A stretch of 64,000 nt of DNA from Papaver somniferum. Taxonomy: Eukaryota > Streptophyta > Magnoliopsida > Ranunculales > Papaveraceae. Numbering within the stretch: the stretch's first letter is position 1; the number at the start of each line of letters is the position of its first letter. The notes beneath the pieces were generated by a model that saw nothing but the letters and a program-made list of their open reading frames with translations, did not search any database and had not been told where the DNA came from. Location of the stretch: NCBI RefSeq assembly GCF_003573695.1, contig NC_039364.1:67476256-67540255 (forward strand). Reading direction: 5' to 3'. Position numbers and translations under genes: made by a program. Shown here piece by piece: positions 24,598 through 36,599 of this stretch.

Positions 24598-24615
24598 CTC
24601 CCACTGTGGTCGCCA
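24598..24615 (-). other. Element A primer binding site
   Basis: The minus strand reads TGGCGACCACAGTGGGAG two bases after the LTR end. F has the identical site (62465-62482) and E a slightly changed one (49770-49787). It looks complementary to a tRNA 3' end. Tat elements often use Arg-tRNA, but I cannot verify the tRNA from this window. Confidence 0.8.
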
Positions 24616-24617
24616 AT

Positions 24618-27600
24618 TGTTTGTGGGTGAAAACCGTTTCTGCTGATTTTGGTAATTTCGTGTGTGTGGGTGAGAAACTAGTCTAAACCCTAAACAATGT
24701 ACTGCACGGGAGTACTTTTGATTCGAGAGATCAATCTGTACAATCCTGGCCTAAACCAAGAAATGGTCGTTCCAGGCTTTCTTCGGTCACAAAGTGAAGG
24801 AGAAGGGTTGGTCTTAGGGAGGGAAGCGATGAAAGTGTTGAGACCGGAATAGTTGAATCTGGAAGTGTGGGTGTTTCGTGACTTGTATCATAAAGTTGAA
24901 CTGGCTAGCTGAATGAAAAGCTATCAGATGATTTCTGCATGTGGTATTGTTCTCCTGACCAAAACTTGTTTTTTGGTGGAAAATAGGTGAGACCTATTTA
25001 TACCAGTTGCAACAAAACGTACCCTGGTCCCGTAGGAAGTGGAAACGATTGAGTGGTGGAAGAAGGGAGTAACGGGTAATGCCTGGAATTTATGTTTCCA
25101 TAATGAAGGATATGTTTACACCATTACTTCTTTCCATTACTAGCCACGCCGCTTTATGACACTTTCTGTAACGGGCGTATTGCACGCCGCACGCTGTAAG
25201 CCGCCAGACCAATACCCTGATGATTATCCCCCAGTTTGTGACATGTTTTCATGTCTCGAGTGTTTTCGTGGAAAAGTGCTACGTGTGGCAAGTTAAAATT
25301 GATAGGTTTGCCGTAGGTAAATAACATATGTGATGCTAGGCTCGTTTTGGATAGTCGCCTAAAACTTGTCACGAGCTGAACGGCTCGGTGGCGAATTTCG
25401 ATGGTTAAGATTACATCTCATGAATGGCCATTGATTATGGCCGCATCTTGTTGTATAGCGAAGTGGCGCCATTGGCATAGTAGTGCCTGGTGGAGCCATG
25501 GCATAACGGCATGCTAGTGGCATGCCAGTGGCGTAGCCATGGGGTAGTGGCACACCAACGGCGTATCCGCGACATAGCGGCATGCTAGTAGCTGTGGGAA
25601 GGAGGCATGCAAGTGGTCGGGGCATAGAGGCATGCTAGTAGCTGTGGCATGGTGGCATGCCAGTGGCCATGGCATTCCGACGTGCTAGTAGTCGTGGCAT
25701 GGTGGCATGCCAGTGGCCGTTGCATAGAGACATGCTAGTAGCCGTGGCATGGTGGCATGCCAGTGGTCGTGGAATTGCGACATGCTACTAGCCGTGGCAT
25801 GATGGTATGCCAGTGGTCGTGGCATAACAACATGCTAGTAGTCGTGGCATAGCGACATGCTAGTAGCTGTGGCATGGGGGCATGCCAGTGGTCGTGGCAT
25901 AACGACATCCTAGTAGTTGTGGCATGGTGGCATTCCAGTGGCCGTGGCATAGCGACATGCTAGTAGATGTGGCATGGTGGTATGCCAGTGGTCGTGGCAT
26001 AGCGACATGCTAGTAGCCGTGGCATGGTGGTATGCCAGTGGTCGTGGCATAGCAACATGCTAGTAGCCGTGGCATAGCGACATGCTAGTAGCTGTGGCAT
26101 GCCAGTGGCCGTGGCATTGCGACATGCTAGTAGCTGTGGCATGGTGGCATGCCAGTGGCCGTGGCATAGCGATATGCTAGTATTCGTGGCATGGTGGCAT
26201 GCCAATGGTCGTGGCATAGCGACATACTAGTAGCCGTGGCATGGTGGTATGCCAGTGGTCGTGGCATAACAACATGCGTGTAGCCGTGGCATAGCGACAT
26301 GCTAGTAGATGTGGCATGGTGGCATGCTAGTGGTCGTGGCATAGCGACATCCTAGTAGTTGTGGCATGGTGACATGCCAGTGGCCGTGGCATAGCGGCAT
26401 GCTAGTAGCTGTGGCATGGTGGTATGCCAGTGGTCGTGGCATAGCGACATGCTAGTAGTTGTGGCATGGTGGCATGCCAGTGGCCGTGGTGTTGTAGCAT
26501 GGCCAAAGTTTAAGATTTGGCTCCGTGACTAAAGTTAAGGCTTGGCGTCGTGGCCAAGGTTAGGGCTTGGCGCATGGTCACTTAAAAAGTTGCCACAAGC
26601 CTGTTAGTTTGGTGGCGAACTTGGATGGATGAGATTTCATCTCAAGAGGAAAGGTAGCCGTCGATCATGGCTAACTTTAATTGGCAGTGGCGCCTTTAAC
26701 TCACGCTAGTGGCATTGCAGCATGGCTGGCATGGCTCGTGCATGCCTTCGGCGCGGTTGCGCGCGTATCCATAGCCACGTAAATTTTGGCACGTTGGTGT
26801 GGAAATCTTGCCTAACTTATGGTTTGGCTTGTCGAAACCCTAATTGGCCTATATGGTACGTCGTATAGGGTGAGTGGCCATGTTTGGCGCGTTTGGCATG
26901 TGCATCTGGTATGTGTGCCTGGTATGTGTGTTTGGCATGCTGCTTGGCATGCTGATGCGTTTTTTGGGAAACCAATTGGCTTTGCGGTCATCTGGCGCGG
27001 TTTCTTTCTTTTCAACACTGTGGCGAGTTTAAAGTAACCTGATTGGTTAATGTAAGAGGGTCGTCCAGGCATGGGCGTGGCTACATTTCTGTGTGAGTGT
27101 GGCGATTTTAGAGCGACCTGATTGGTCGATGGGAAGTGGGGTCGGCAAGCTAGGACGTGGCCACACTTCCAGTGCGTTGTGGCGGATTTAAAGCGACCTG
27201 ATTGGTCGAGGGAAATAGGGCCGACTTAGGATGGGGCGTGTCCAATGGAAAGTGGCGCCAGCTGGCCTAAGGCATGGCCACGCCTCTCTTTGCTACTGCG
27301 GCTCCCTGTTTTTCTGATTTTGGGCGAGGTTTTGCACTTGCTAATCCATGGAGGATTAATTACCTAGTTTGGCCTAGGCTTAATTTTGACAAGCAAGGTC
27401 TGGCATACTGCGCGAGGCGCGAAACCGTAAATTCTGCAAGTTAGTTTGACAAGCAAGGTCTAGAATACTGCGCGAGGCGCAAAACCCTAACTTCTGCAAG
27501 TTAGTCAGGATAATTAATTGAATTCTATGTGTTGACAGAGTTCTTTTAAGTTCACTTCCAGAGAGCAGCATGCTTTTCTGATTGAATACCTTATGCAAAT

Positions 27601-27940
27601 ACCTTATCCTTGATATTTGGAGATTCGTGCTACTCTGCTGCGAGTGAACACAAATCGTCATGCCATATCAACATTAAGAGTTCAGCCGAAGAACATAACA
27701 TAAAAGGCATTCAAAGGAACTTATATTAAGTGAATATAGGCGGGGTGCCGAAATTTACAGAACATCTGGGATGGTTGCTACATTCGCCAGTCTGGATAAA
27801 TTTCATGTAAGTACATTGAGCGGCTCAATAAATATGTCAGTGGAGAGGTTAACACTCATGGCCCGTTTCCTCGCAGAGTGACGTCACATCCGATACAAGG
27901 TTTTACGATTTTAACCCTAAGCTAAAAACCACCATCAATA
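24618..27940 (-). repeat. Element A 5' LTR
   Basis: It is 3323 bp. On the plus strand it starts TGTTTGTGGGTGAAAACC and ends ...ccaccatcaata at 27940, where related LTRs end '...caaca', so the terminal base pair has mutated. It holds the 50-bp array (25440-26490) and the 60-bp tandem pair (27390-27504). Confidence 0.85.
25440..26490 (+). repeat. 50-bp tandem array in the A 5' LTR, about 21 copies
   Basis: The unit is the same as at 9802-10190, two 25-bp halves ending 'ctagtagcc' and 'gccagtggcc'. Copies differ at a few positions and some halves are skipped. Because 50 is not a multiple of three and no minus-strand frame contains stops, the array yields several long meaningless peptides rich in MPRPLACHHAT-like repeats. 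Confidence 0.92.
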
Positions 27941-28152
27941 GCACCGTTGGAAGAAATATTCAAGGAAGTAGAAAAGAGAAATCACATCATATAACCGAAG
28001 ACTAGGGGAATCCAGTTCGACGAAACAAGAAACCATCCCGAGTTTTGTCATTACCATCAGTACCGAGGCCACTCGACTAACAATTGTCGGGAGGTAAAAG
28101 AAATTGTCCAGCATCTGATCCGAAATGGGTACCCACGACACTTGTTAAAATA
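27941..28152 (+). pseudogene. gag: Element B gag C-terminus with zinc knuckle
   Basis: A frame ending at the stop 28150-28152 contains the Tat-type gag knuckle CHYHQYRGHSTNNC near 28045-28086, followed by EVKEIVQHLIRNGYPRHLL. A stop lies upstream near 27990. The gag is cut at 27940/27941 by the LTR of element A, which shows that A was inserted here. Confidence 0.75.
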
Positions 28153-28323
28153 ACACCGACGCCTACTCAACCCGATGCTCATGTGCATCAAGTAAGGATC
28201 GATCGCGGAACTCAGTTCACCTGCAACACCATCTCACATTCGGCCACCCGGGAATTCGACTTGGGGACTGGTATTACGTCACGAATTCACAAGAGATATC
28301 GGGCTGGAAAATAGATTTTTTGT

Positions 28324-28968
28324 GTGGCAAAAACCTTACCTATGGAGCCCTGGATGATGCAACCCATCACTTTCTCATCTAAAGATGTCCCGGTGAATGG
28401 ACAAGCTCATGGAGACCCCCTAGTCATCACCTTACTCATTGAAGAATGGGGAGTCAAAAGGATACTAGTGGACAGTGGAAGCTCGGTCGAAGTCCTCTTC
28501 TATGACATGTTCAAAAGAATGGACCTATCTGACGACATCTTAATCCCTTCGACCTATCGAATCTATGGTTTCAATGGGACAGTAACCGTACCAAAGGGGG
28601 AAGTCATGCTCAGAGTCTCGGATGGAGAGGGATACTTAGATACGCTCACCACCTTCTATGTTGTAGATGTTGTATCGCTTTATGAGGCAATTATCGGTCG
28701 ACCCTGGATCACAGGCATCAAAGGGGTAGCTTCTGCCTACCATCAAAGATTGAGGTTCCCTATTTATCGGGGAGTTGTTGAAGTAATGGGCGATCCTCAG
28801 CTCGCGAGACAGTGTATGCAACTTGATATTCAACAGAACGAAGAAAAGCGATCAAGGCAACGTCGAGAAAAGAAAAAAGCTAAGGCAGTTAAAGAAGGGG
28901 AAGAACTGGAGAAAGTAATCTCACAAGCAGTCACGGCCTATGAAGTAGGAGAGAAGGCGATCTTATAG
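28324..28968 (+). pseudogene. Element B protease
   Basis: A frame of 214 codons contains a retropepsin domain with active site LVDSGSSVEVLF at about residue 55 and the flap-side motif AIIGRPWITG at about residue 128. A lysine-rich linker ends in a stop at 28966. It would cut the gag-pol polyprotein. The catalytic residues are intact, but the fused RT that follows is broken. The true start lies upstream in gag. Confidence 0.85.
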
Positions 28969-30430
28969 CAATCAAAGGAGGCGGCACCGATCGCAGAGCC
29001 GAAGCCGAACTTCTCGGCCCTAGATTCTACCCGACAAATCAACTTAGGGACCGAGGACGAACCAAAACTAGTCAGAATCAGAACCTTGCTATCGGAAGAG
29101 CAGACAGATCAGCTGGTAACACTATTACGGGAACACATGGACGTGTTTGCCTAGAATATGCACGATATAGAGGGAATTGACCCGGAGGTATGCTCACATC
29201 ACCTAAGGATAGATCCCAAGTTTAAGCCAATCTGACAAAAGATGCGTCGAATCGCACCCGAGCTACAATCAGCGGTAGAGGCCGAGTTAAAGAAAATACA
29301 GGTGGATGGAATCATTCGAACGGCCCAATACCCACAATGGATATCTAACATGGTGATAGTCCCCAAAAGGAATGGGGGAGTCAGGATCTGCATCGACTTC
29401 AGTGATTTAAATAAGGCTTGCCCAAAGGATAGCTTTCCTCTCCCCAGCATCGACCAGTTAGTAGAATCCATAGTGGGATACAAGGCGATAACACTAATGA
29501 ACGGGTACTCGGGATACAATCAGATCCCACTGGCTCCCTAGGATCAGGAGCATACATCTTTCTTCACACCAATAGGGCTATATTGTTACACTAAAATGCC
29601 GTTCGGATTGAGAAACGCTGGCGCCACTTATCAAAGATTGGTGGAAGACATATTTTAGGATAAGATTCACAACACCATCGAAGTCTACGTGGACGATATG
29701 CTAGTAAATAGCAAGGAGGCATCCAACCACATTGATGATCTTCGGGAAATCTTTCAAACTATGAGAAAGTATAAGATGCGAGTGAACCCAACTAAGTGCA
29801 CTTTTTGGGTCACATCGAGTAAATTCCTGGGATACATAATCACTGATAAGGGTATATAATCCGATCCCGATAAGATTAGGGCGGTCTTGGAAATGCCATG
29901 TCCGGTAACAATAAAAGATGTGCAGCGGTTAAACGGAAACTTGGCAGCGTTAGGGCGATTCATTTCACGGTCGTCGGACAAATGTTAAGACTTCTTTGGG
30001 ACACTAAGAAAAAGAGAAAAATTCAAATGGAGCGAGGAGTGTGAGGAAGCATTCCAAAAGATTAAGCAACATCTCGCGAGTTTGCCTGTATTACAAAGAC
30101 CCGAGCCCGATGAGGTGCTTACCCTATATCTTGAGGCGACTGGTTATGACATAAGCACAGTTTTAGTCAGAAACGTTGGAGGGGAAGAAAAACCTGTATA
30201 CTTCATAAGAAAGACCATGAACCCCGCAGATAAGAGCTACACCAAAATTGAGCAGCTGATACTAGCCTTGGTATTTGCAACGCAAAAATTACGCACGTAT
30301 TTCCAAACCCACAAGATTCGAGTACTTACAAAATCTTCTATTGAGTCAGTTCTCGACAGCGCAGCGAAGTCGGGACGGATTTCTAAATGGAATGCCAGAG
30401 TAAACAGTTCGATATCTTCTACGAGATGAG
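28969..30430 (+). pseudogene. Element B RT and RNase H with many stops
   Basis: The same frame continues after the stop with the RT region: MRRIAPELQ at 29242, YPQWISNMVIVPKRNGG, CIDFSDLNKACPKDSFPLP and NGYSGYNQIPLAP to 29541. The catalytic VYVDDML is near 29690. RNase H follows from about 30030 (FKWSEECEEAFQKIK; LYLEATGYDISTVLV; SYTKIEQLILALVFA). In-frame stops occur near 29152, 29233, 29539, 29656, 29857 and 29986, and the frame shifts near 30390. Several stops are TAG where the family has Gln, Trp or Glu. Confidence 0.92.
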
Positions 30431-31110
30431 GAGGGCAGTAAAAGCGCAAGCAGTGGCCGAATTTTTGGCGGATTTTCCTCTAGACGATGAAGAGGAAATT
30501 GAAGATATCCCGGTATGGAAGAAGATCGAAAAGATCCACCCGACCTACTGGAAACATGTAGCCCGACACGATGATAAGTATTCGTAGACGGGTCGTCTAA
30601 CAAAGACAGATCGGGCCTAGGGATAGTCTTCACTACACCAAAGGGGAAGAAGATGATTCACTCATTCAGGCTTGAATTTAAGGCAACAAACAATGTCACC
30701 GAATACGAGGCTGTAATACATGCTTTATGGTTGATAGCAGAAATGGGGATCCATGACGTAAGACTGACTAGTGATTCTCAGTTAGTCATTAGGAAGATCA
30801 GTGAGCAGTACGCTATACATGTCCCAGTATTGCAGAAGTATTGGGAGCTCGCCCAATTCTATATCGGTCAGATGCCAAACATCAAGTTCCGACACATTTG
30901 CAGAAAATACACTCGACATTCAGACGCACTGGCATACATTGCCTCTATGCTAAAAGACTCGAGTGTTGAAGGCATCAGAGTCATGAGGATCTTGATGCCA
31001 TCTGTACCTGATACGGGGGACACCAAAGCATACGTATCTGTAACCACCAAAGCATACGTATCAGAGGACGACCCGAGATCAACAAAATCAAAAGTAAAAC
31101 GGCAGCATAC
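30430..31110 (+). pseudogene. Element B archaeal-type RNase H (aRNH)
   Basis: After the linker FDIFYEMRRAVKAQAVAEFL and a further frame change, the second RNase H typical of Tat elements starts near 30578 (VFVDGSSNKDRSGLGIVF). Its acidic residues are visible in VDGSS, TEYEAVIHAL, TSDSQLV and RHSDALAYIA. The role of this extra RNase H is thought to be RNA degradation during replication. It is the best lineage marker in this element. The open part runs 30653-31162. Confidence 0.88.
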
Positions 31111-32252
31111 GAATTACGAGACGGTGTCTTATACAAAAAATCGTACCTGGGGCCACTATTGAGGTTCCTAAGCAAATAGGACGGACACTCGATCTTGAAT
31201 GAACTACATTATAGGGCAACGGGCTATCATAGCTCGGGCCGAAGTCTGGCAACCCGAGCCAAGACTATGGGATACTTATGGCCCTACATGAATGAAGACG
31301 CAAAACATATGACATTAATTTGTGACGAATGCCAAAAGTTTGGTAAAAAGATACACGCACCTGCAGTAACTTTGAACTCGGTAGTTAGCCCTTGGCCTTT
31401 TTCCAAGTGGGGGATCGACATCGTGGGACCGCTACACATCGGGTCGGGACAAAGAAAGTATTTGATCGTGGCTACTGACTATTTCACCAAATGGGTAGAA
31501 GCGGCACCACTGAGGCACATACTGGACAAGGACGTATTTCGTTTTATTTAGGAACACATCATTTGTCGCTTCCGCATACCAACAACAATCGTCTCGGACA
31601 ACGGAAAACAGCTACAAGGCAAGAATATCGACCTGCTATTTAACACCTATAACATTCAGAAGAGCAAGGCGACGCCCCTTTACCCACAAAGTAATGGGCA
31701 AGCCGATATCACCAATAAAACAATAGCATACAATCTAAAAAATAAGTTGGATGGGGAGTACGGAGAATGGTGTGAGGAGCTCTATAATGTTCCACGGGCT
31801 TACAGAACTACCGGAGGGAAGCAACCGGTCTATCACCCTTTATGTTAACATACGGAACCGAAGCCATCCTCCCAACTGAGGCGATGATACCCACAAAAAG
31901 GACCGAGGCGTGGAGGCGAAACATCTCAGCAGATCTAATTCTGACTAAGCTCGATGACTTAGAAGAAACTAGAGAAATGGCCCTACAAAAAATGGAAAAC
32001 TACCAACGGCGATTACATCGTGAATATAACAAACGAGTTCGACCGAGAGAATTTCAACCCGGGAAATTGGTATTGAAAGAACTACCCAGCTACAAACGTG
32101 ACAAGAAAGGCGGGAAACTGTCAGCACGACGGGGCGGGCCATACATTATTGTGGAAAAGGTCTGAGAAGGGGCGTATAAGATATTGAAACCAGATGGAAC
32201 ACCAGAACCGCGACCGTGGAACACTCGACGCCTGAAGTTATATCACCCATGA
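31110..32252 (+). pseudogene. Element B integrase with Glu-to-Asp change
   Basis: The H2C2 zinc-binding N-terminus (HYRATGYHSS ... LICDECQKFG) begins near 31195. The rve core has Asp in KWGIDIVGP and in IVSDNGK. The third catalytic residue reads NGQADITN at about 31705, Asp where integrases have Glu. A stop near 31550 and a frameshift near 31845 interrupt it. The C-terminal part holds a GGPYIIVEKV motif (GPY/F-like) and ends PWNTRRLKLYHP at 32252. It would integrate cDNA; this copy cannot. Confidence 0.9.
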
Positions 32253-32944
32253 GAGGTGTGTAAGCAGTTATGATACTCTGTCATCTATTTCCTTAAAAAT
32301 CCATGAGGGGTAGGGAATGTGGCAATTGCGTCTAATGGTCATTCGTACTCGGGGCGACGGCAGTGTGCAAGTGCTGAGGTGTCTTACACTCGACGGGTTA
32401 TTCGAACTCGGGGCAGTGGCAGTGTGCAATTTCCGAGGTATTCTAAGGGTCTGGTGGTTGGAAACCAGTGGCCGATTGTCGAGGCACGAGTACTCGACAG
32501 TCGAGCATACAACATTGCTCCTATCGCAAATGGCCGAAATCACTTGCCCAAGCCAGTTAATTGATAACTCCTTGGGGATATCGAGCCAATAAAACTTAGG
32601 AATGACCGAATACCCTACCACTAGATCAAAATGACGGTGATGAGATACCTCAATCGGGACATGGCATTGGGCCCGATGACCCTCCCTGTTGATTGTGTTC
32701 GACAGAAACCGAATTTACACTAACACATTAAACATTTTGATGCAAGAAATAATAAATCTATCATAAACAAACAAACAAGGTACGACCAAAGCCACACAAG
32801 CGAAATTGTCAAGAAATGAGAAAACAACCGATTGGCGACGCAACACCCCATTAAGAAAGAATGTTGGAAAAGATGAAGGTGTTCAAACGAATTACAGCCC
32901 AGTACAAAGGGCACTATAGTGACGCAGCACTACAAAATATCTAA
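32253..32944. other. Spacer between element B pol and the antisense gene end
   Basis: This is a convergent 3' region. It has short repeats of the type 'attcgtactcggggcgacggcagtgtgcaa' (two to three copies at 32338-32440). No credible gene is visible; the open frames here are short and lack motifs. Confidence 0.5.
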
Positions 32945-35868
32945 CTACTCTTTTGGCGGAATCGACCCCGAGCTCGCCTTCTTAGCAGCTGCATCGGCCC
33001 GCTTCTTATCAACAACAACTTTCACGCCTTCCTTAACCTTTGTAATGAGCTCGGTCTTGAACTTTTCTTTCTCGGAAGCAAGATCAAGAGTCAGTTGAGC
33101 CGATGCCGCCTCATCAGTAGCTACCTGCCCGAGTAATTGGGTCTCCCTCGCCTTCAACCGAGCGTTCTCTTCCTCCAAAGACTTCACCTTTCCTTGCTCG
33201 ACTATAGATATGAAAAGGCGATTAGTAATAGGGAAAAAACATCAAGACATCGAAGTAAACACAAGAACAATACAACATAAGCAAAAAACACCTTCAAGCA
33301 AGGGTAAAACTACTTTAACGGTGTCCTCGGATTTAAGTAAATTACACTCAAGGGCTGAAACCTCCGAAGTTAACTCATTATAGCGCTGCTCATTGAATTC
33401 AGTATTGGGGCAATATTTCTTATGGTCATTCCAACTAGCTTTCTGTCGATCGTGTGCCAACTGAAAACCCGATAACTGAGCTTGAACTCATTCCAACTCT
33501 TGGGATACCTGATCGAATCGTCGAAGCCTTTCTCTTAACTCTAGGTTGGACCCCTCAGCAATGTCTTTTTCCTTTAAGATCCGCTCGTGGTCAACGTGCA
33601 GATCTCTAATCTGAAGCCTCAACCTGTCACACTGACTTTCTAAATTATCGACCAACAACTTTTTCTCGGCGGCAATCCCCTAAGCCCGAGAGAGGTTCGC
33701 CCGAAGATTGTCCATCTCATCGTGCACATACTCAAATCACTAATAACGAAGTAGTTCGTCTCGCAGATTCTCGATCTCGGCGTCCTGACGAGCTATCTTA
33801 TCATCCTTATTGACAATTCTTTGGCGGAGCTTATCCACATGACTTAGCTCAATATCTAATTTTCTCTTCAACAAGCGATACTCCGAAGCAGCGTCGACAT
33901 CTATACTAGACATCTCGGCTAGGAAGATAATACTAAACTCAGGATATTGGCACTACAGAATTAATTATAGATACTTAGGTTTTGAACAAATACCTTGGGT
34001 CTCGGCTAGTTGTCTCTCCAATCCTCGGGATCTTTCCTGCTCTTGCTGCTGTTGGGAACGAAGACCCTCCATCTCTGCCAGCTCCCTTCGTTGTATAGCA
34101 GCATCCAACAACTTTCTATTGGCGGCCTGATAACATTACGTTTCACGACATTAATAACTGACCACATTACAAAAGTGCAGTTAAGAAAGATCACTCACCA
34201 TCTGGTTGAAGGTGTCCTTCAGACCGGCGGAGTATAATGATACGGCCTTGATCATTTCCTCGTCGGATAGGGAGCCGAAATCTGGAGAAGTAAGATCCCC
34301 AAAGAGTTACACACTGGGTCCCTAGAAAGTGAAGAAGGTGTTCCCACCCGAGCTCGGGATAGGAGAAATAGGAGACACATTGTCCAAGAGCTCGCCCCGA
34401 TCCACATGATTCTCTCCATCAGCAGTCTTTTCTACCTGCTTCGTCTCCTCTTCCTCGCCCAAACCACCGGTTTCTTCCTCCTCGCCAAACAGATCCTCAT
34501 CATCAGTCATCACGAAAATAACATCATCATCAAGGACAACACCTTTGCCGGCCGAAGATGCAACAGGTTGCTGGGGCATGATCTTCCTAGGGGAAGAATC
34601 ATTGCCCTTTGATTCTTTACCCTTCCCACTAGGCTTACCACCTACAACGGTATACGAAATATCAGAAGTTTTCTAAGACAACTTCCTCATGAAATGGGAT
34701 AAAGGTAGCCGATCCTCGGGATCCTCACTATCTCTCGATGAAACACCTTCAACTTCTCCTTTATCAGCTTTCGACCTCTGCACATGAGCCATCGTCGGAT
34801 CCATTCAAGGCAACAAATAGGGGCAAGTACATGTACTGTGATTAGAGAAGTATATTTTTTACCTTCCCTGTCTCCTCCTCGGCCCCTGTGCTAGGACCCC
34901 GGTCCCTCTTTCGAAGGTTGAGAGCCTCAGGATGGATATTCTGGGACCTGGGCTGTGAAATATGAACAAATTAAAACACCATCTCACTGACCATGCGGGC
35001 CGACCAACTAAACCAAAATTAAAAAACTTACTCGATCAACATTAACCACCCAGAATGGGTAGGGCTCGGCCGGAGGAGGAAACTTGCCACTTAGAAGAGG
35101 ACCATAAATAGCAAGGGAAACTCGATCCCAAGCTACGTCACTGGTGTGACGGGCATGCTTATTAGAAGTTTTTCCCTCGGGGTCCTCATCCAACATCAGC
35201 TTCTTAAAACCCTCAGGAAGAGTCTTGTTGCGATGAGGACTAGCAGCGAGACCAGCAAGATCACCATTGGTAGAAGTCCCACTTCGGTAGTTGGCAACAA
35301 AGCTGGCGGGAGTATAGTCGCCTTCCTGAGAGGGATCATAGGTCGACCAAGCAGTAGGATTGCACTCGCCTCGCCCAAGCCTCTCCCATTCAAACATGAG
35401 GCAGAAAGTATTACCATTCCATTGAGCCTAAGCACGAGATGGACGAATCTTGGAAAGAACTTCATATATCAAGGGATGGCTAGGATCGAATAATGGAAAA
35501 CGCAGCCCGAGCTCCAACTGACCTTTGGTGATAATGGTCGCCTCAGCCGAATGAGCAAATTTCATAACGTCCTCATTCTTCAGAACACCTTTTTGGCCCG
35601 ATAGGAGTCTGATATCATAATCGTGAAGATCATAATCATCCTTTAGTTGCTTGATGAACTGCTCATCCGTCAAATCCTTAGAAACTATCTTGTCATTCCT
35701 ACACGAAAATGAAGGAGAACCGTCAGAAAGGATAGAGTTAAGAGCGCGAAAATCATGGTGTGAAGGACTGTCAATAATAAATAAGGAATCAAGGGGAACA
35801 CCATCATCATCAGAAAAGGTATAACTCACACACCTCTTCTCAGTCATGGAGGGAGTCGAAGAATCCAT
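32945..35868 (-). pseudogene. Antisense multi-exon gene in element B, coiled-coil protein
   Basis: The minus-strand gene starts MDSSTPSMTEKRCVSYTFSD at 35868. The first coding exon runs to 35032. It includes LTDEQFIKQLKDDYDLHDYD and RFPLFDPSHPLIYEVL, which resemble the 'putative gypsy type transposon' domain (Pfam PF04195). A GT-AG intron (35031-34953) and a 30-codon exon (34952-34863) follow, all in phase 0. Later exons include an acidic low-complexity part near 34580-34320 (VMTDDEDLFGEEEE) and a coiled coil at the C-terminus (33460-32945, EEENARLKARETQLL), stop at 32945. In-frame TAG stops at 35428-35430 and near 34675 disable it. It runs opposite to pol. Its function is unknown. Confidence 0.72.
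34953..35031 (-). other. Intron in element B's antisense gene
   Basis: The minus strand has donor CGA|GTAAGT at 35031 and acceptor TTTCACAG|CC at 34953. The frame is kept on both sides (VVNVDR, then PRSQNIHPE). This supports real splicing on the antisense strand. Confidence 0.65.
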
Positions 35869-36099
35869 TGGGTAACTGGAGAAGAAAAGCTCGAACTGGA
35901 AAATATAGAAGAAGGTAACGAGCAGCAAAAGTCACAGCAGCAGTATGGAGGAGCAACAGAAAGATCGAAGGATTATTGAGGTTCTCAAAGTATTAGAAGA
36001 CGGGAGGATATTCGAGCAGCAGTTGATGGAAGAAACCAAGGAAATAGAGTGTTATTTTTTGAAATAAGTAAATGAGAGATCAAGGGTTTATCCGTCGAA

Positions 36100-36105
36100 T
36101 TTATA
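36100..36105 (-). promoter_or_regulatory. TATA box of the antisense gene in B
   Basis: The minus strand reads GACTATAAATTCGACGG about 235 bp upstream of the ATG at 35868. It gives the antisense gene a promoter separate from the LTR. It is identified by motif and position only. Confidence 0.45.
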
Positions 36106-36599
36106 GTCCCAACAGTTGAAACCAGAGAAAGAGGTAACGGGTCATAAAGGCGGAAGTAATGGGGAACAGAATGGCGTGAAATACGGCATGGTCAGGGACG
36201 TGGAAGGCGAAGCGGTTTCTTCCCCTCGTGTCAATCACACGAGTGAAAGAAGGGGCATAAATGTAGGTGTAAATAATCCACAGATCTAGGTGGAAGAATC
36301 CTAGGCAATGAGGCATCAACAATAGGTGGAGTGTGAAGCACCAAATCATCTTATCCAAGCTCGACGCGAGAAAAGAGACATCGAAGAAACCCATGAGGCC
36401 AGTACGTGTAAAGGTGAAAATCGGATGTGATGCCTGTCGAGTACAAGGGAAATAATTGCACTGACAAAGCGGTTGAGAGGATAAGAAGGACCTGGTCAAA
36501 GTAATACTCGGGACCAAGAGTATCAAGGACGATATCGGCCATACTCACTAAGCAATCGACATCGGGTAGAAGGACGTCGGGAGAAGATACCACTAAGCT

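Larger units (their letters stand above)
9802..27940 (-). mobile_element. Element A: Tat-like gypsy element, degraded and nested
   Basis: The parts of A are the 3' LTR remainder (9802-11635), the internal region (11636-12426 and 21566-24617) and the 5' LTR (24618-27940). The two LTR pieces align from the 50-bp tandem array through the 60-bp duplication to the '...aaaaaccac' end. On the minus strand the order is 5' LTR, PBS, gag start, protease remnants, polypurine tract, 3' LTR. Copia C1 interrupts the 3' LTR and copia C2 the internal region. Gag is largely deleted and I find no RT or integrase, so A is a non-autonomous relic. It sits in the gag of element B, whose coding sequence begins abruptly at 27941. 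Confidence 0.8.

Noticed and set aside
25600..26342. Several minus-strand frames with repeated MPRPLACHHAT-type peptides
   Set aside because: They are translations of the 50-bp tandem array, in more than one frame at once. There is no start context or domain.
25440..26490. CRISPR-like regular spacing
   Set aside because: The units are head-to-tail tandem copies without unique spacers, inside a plant LTR.
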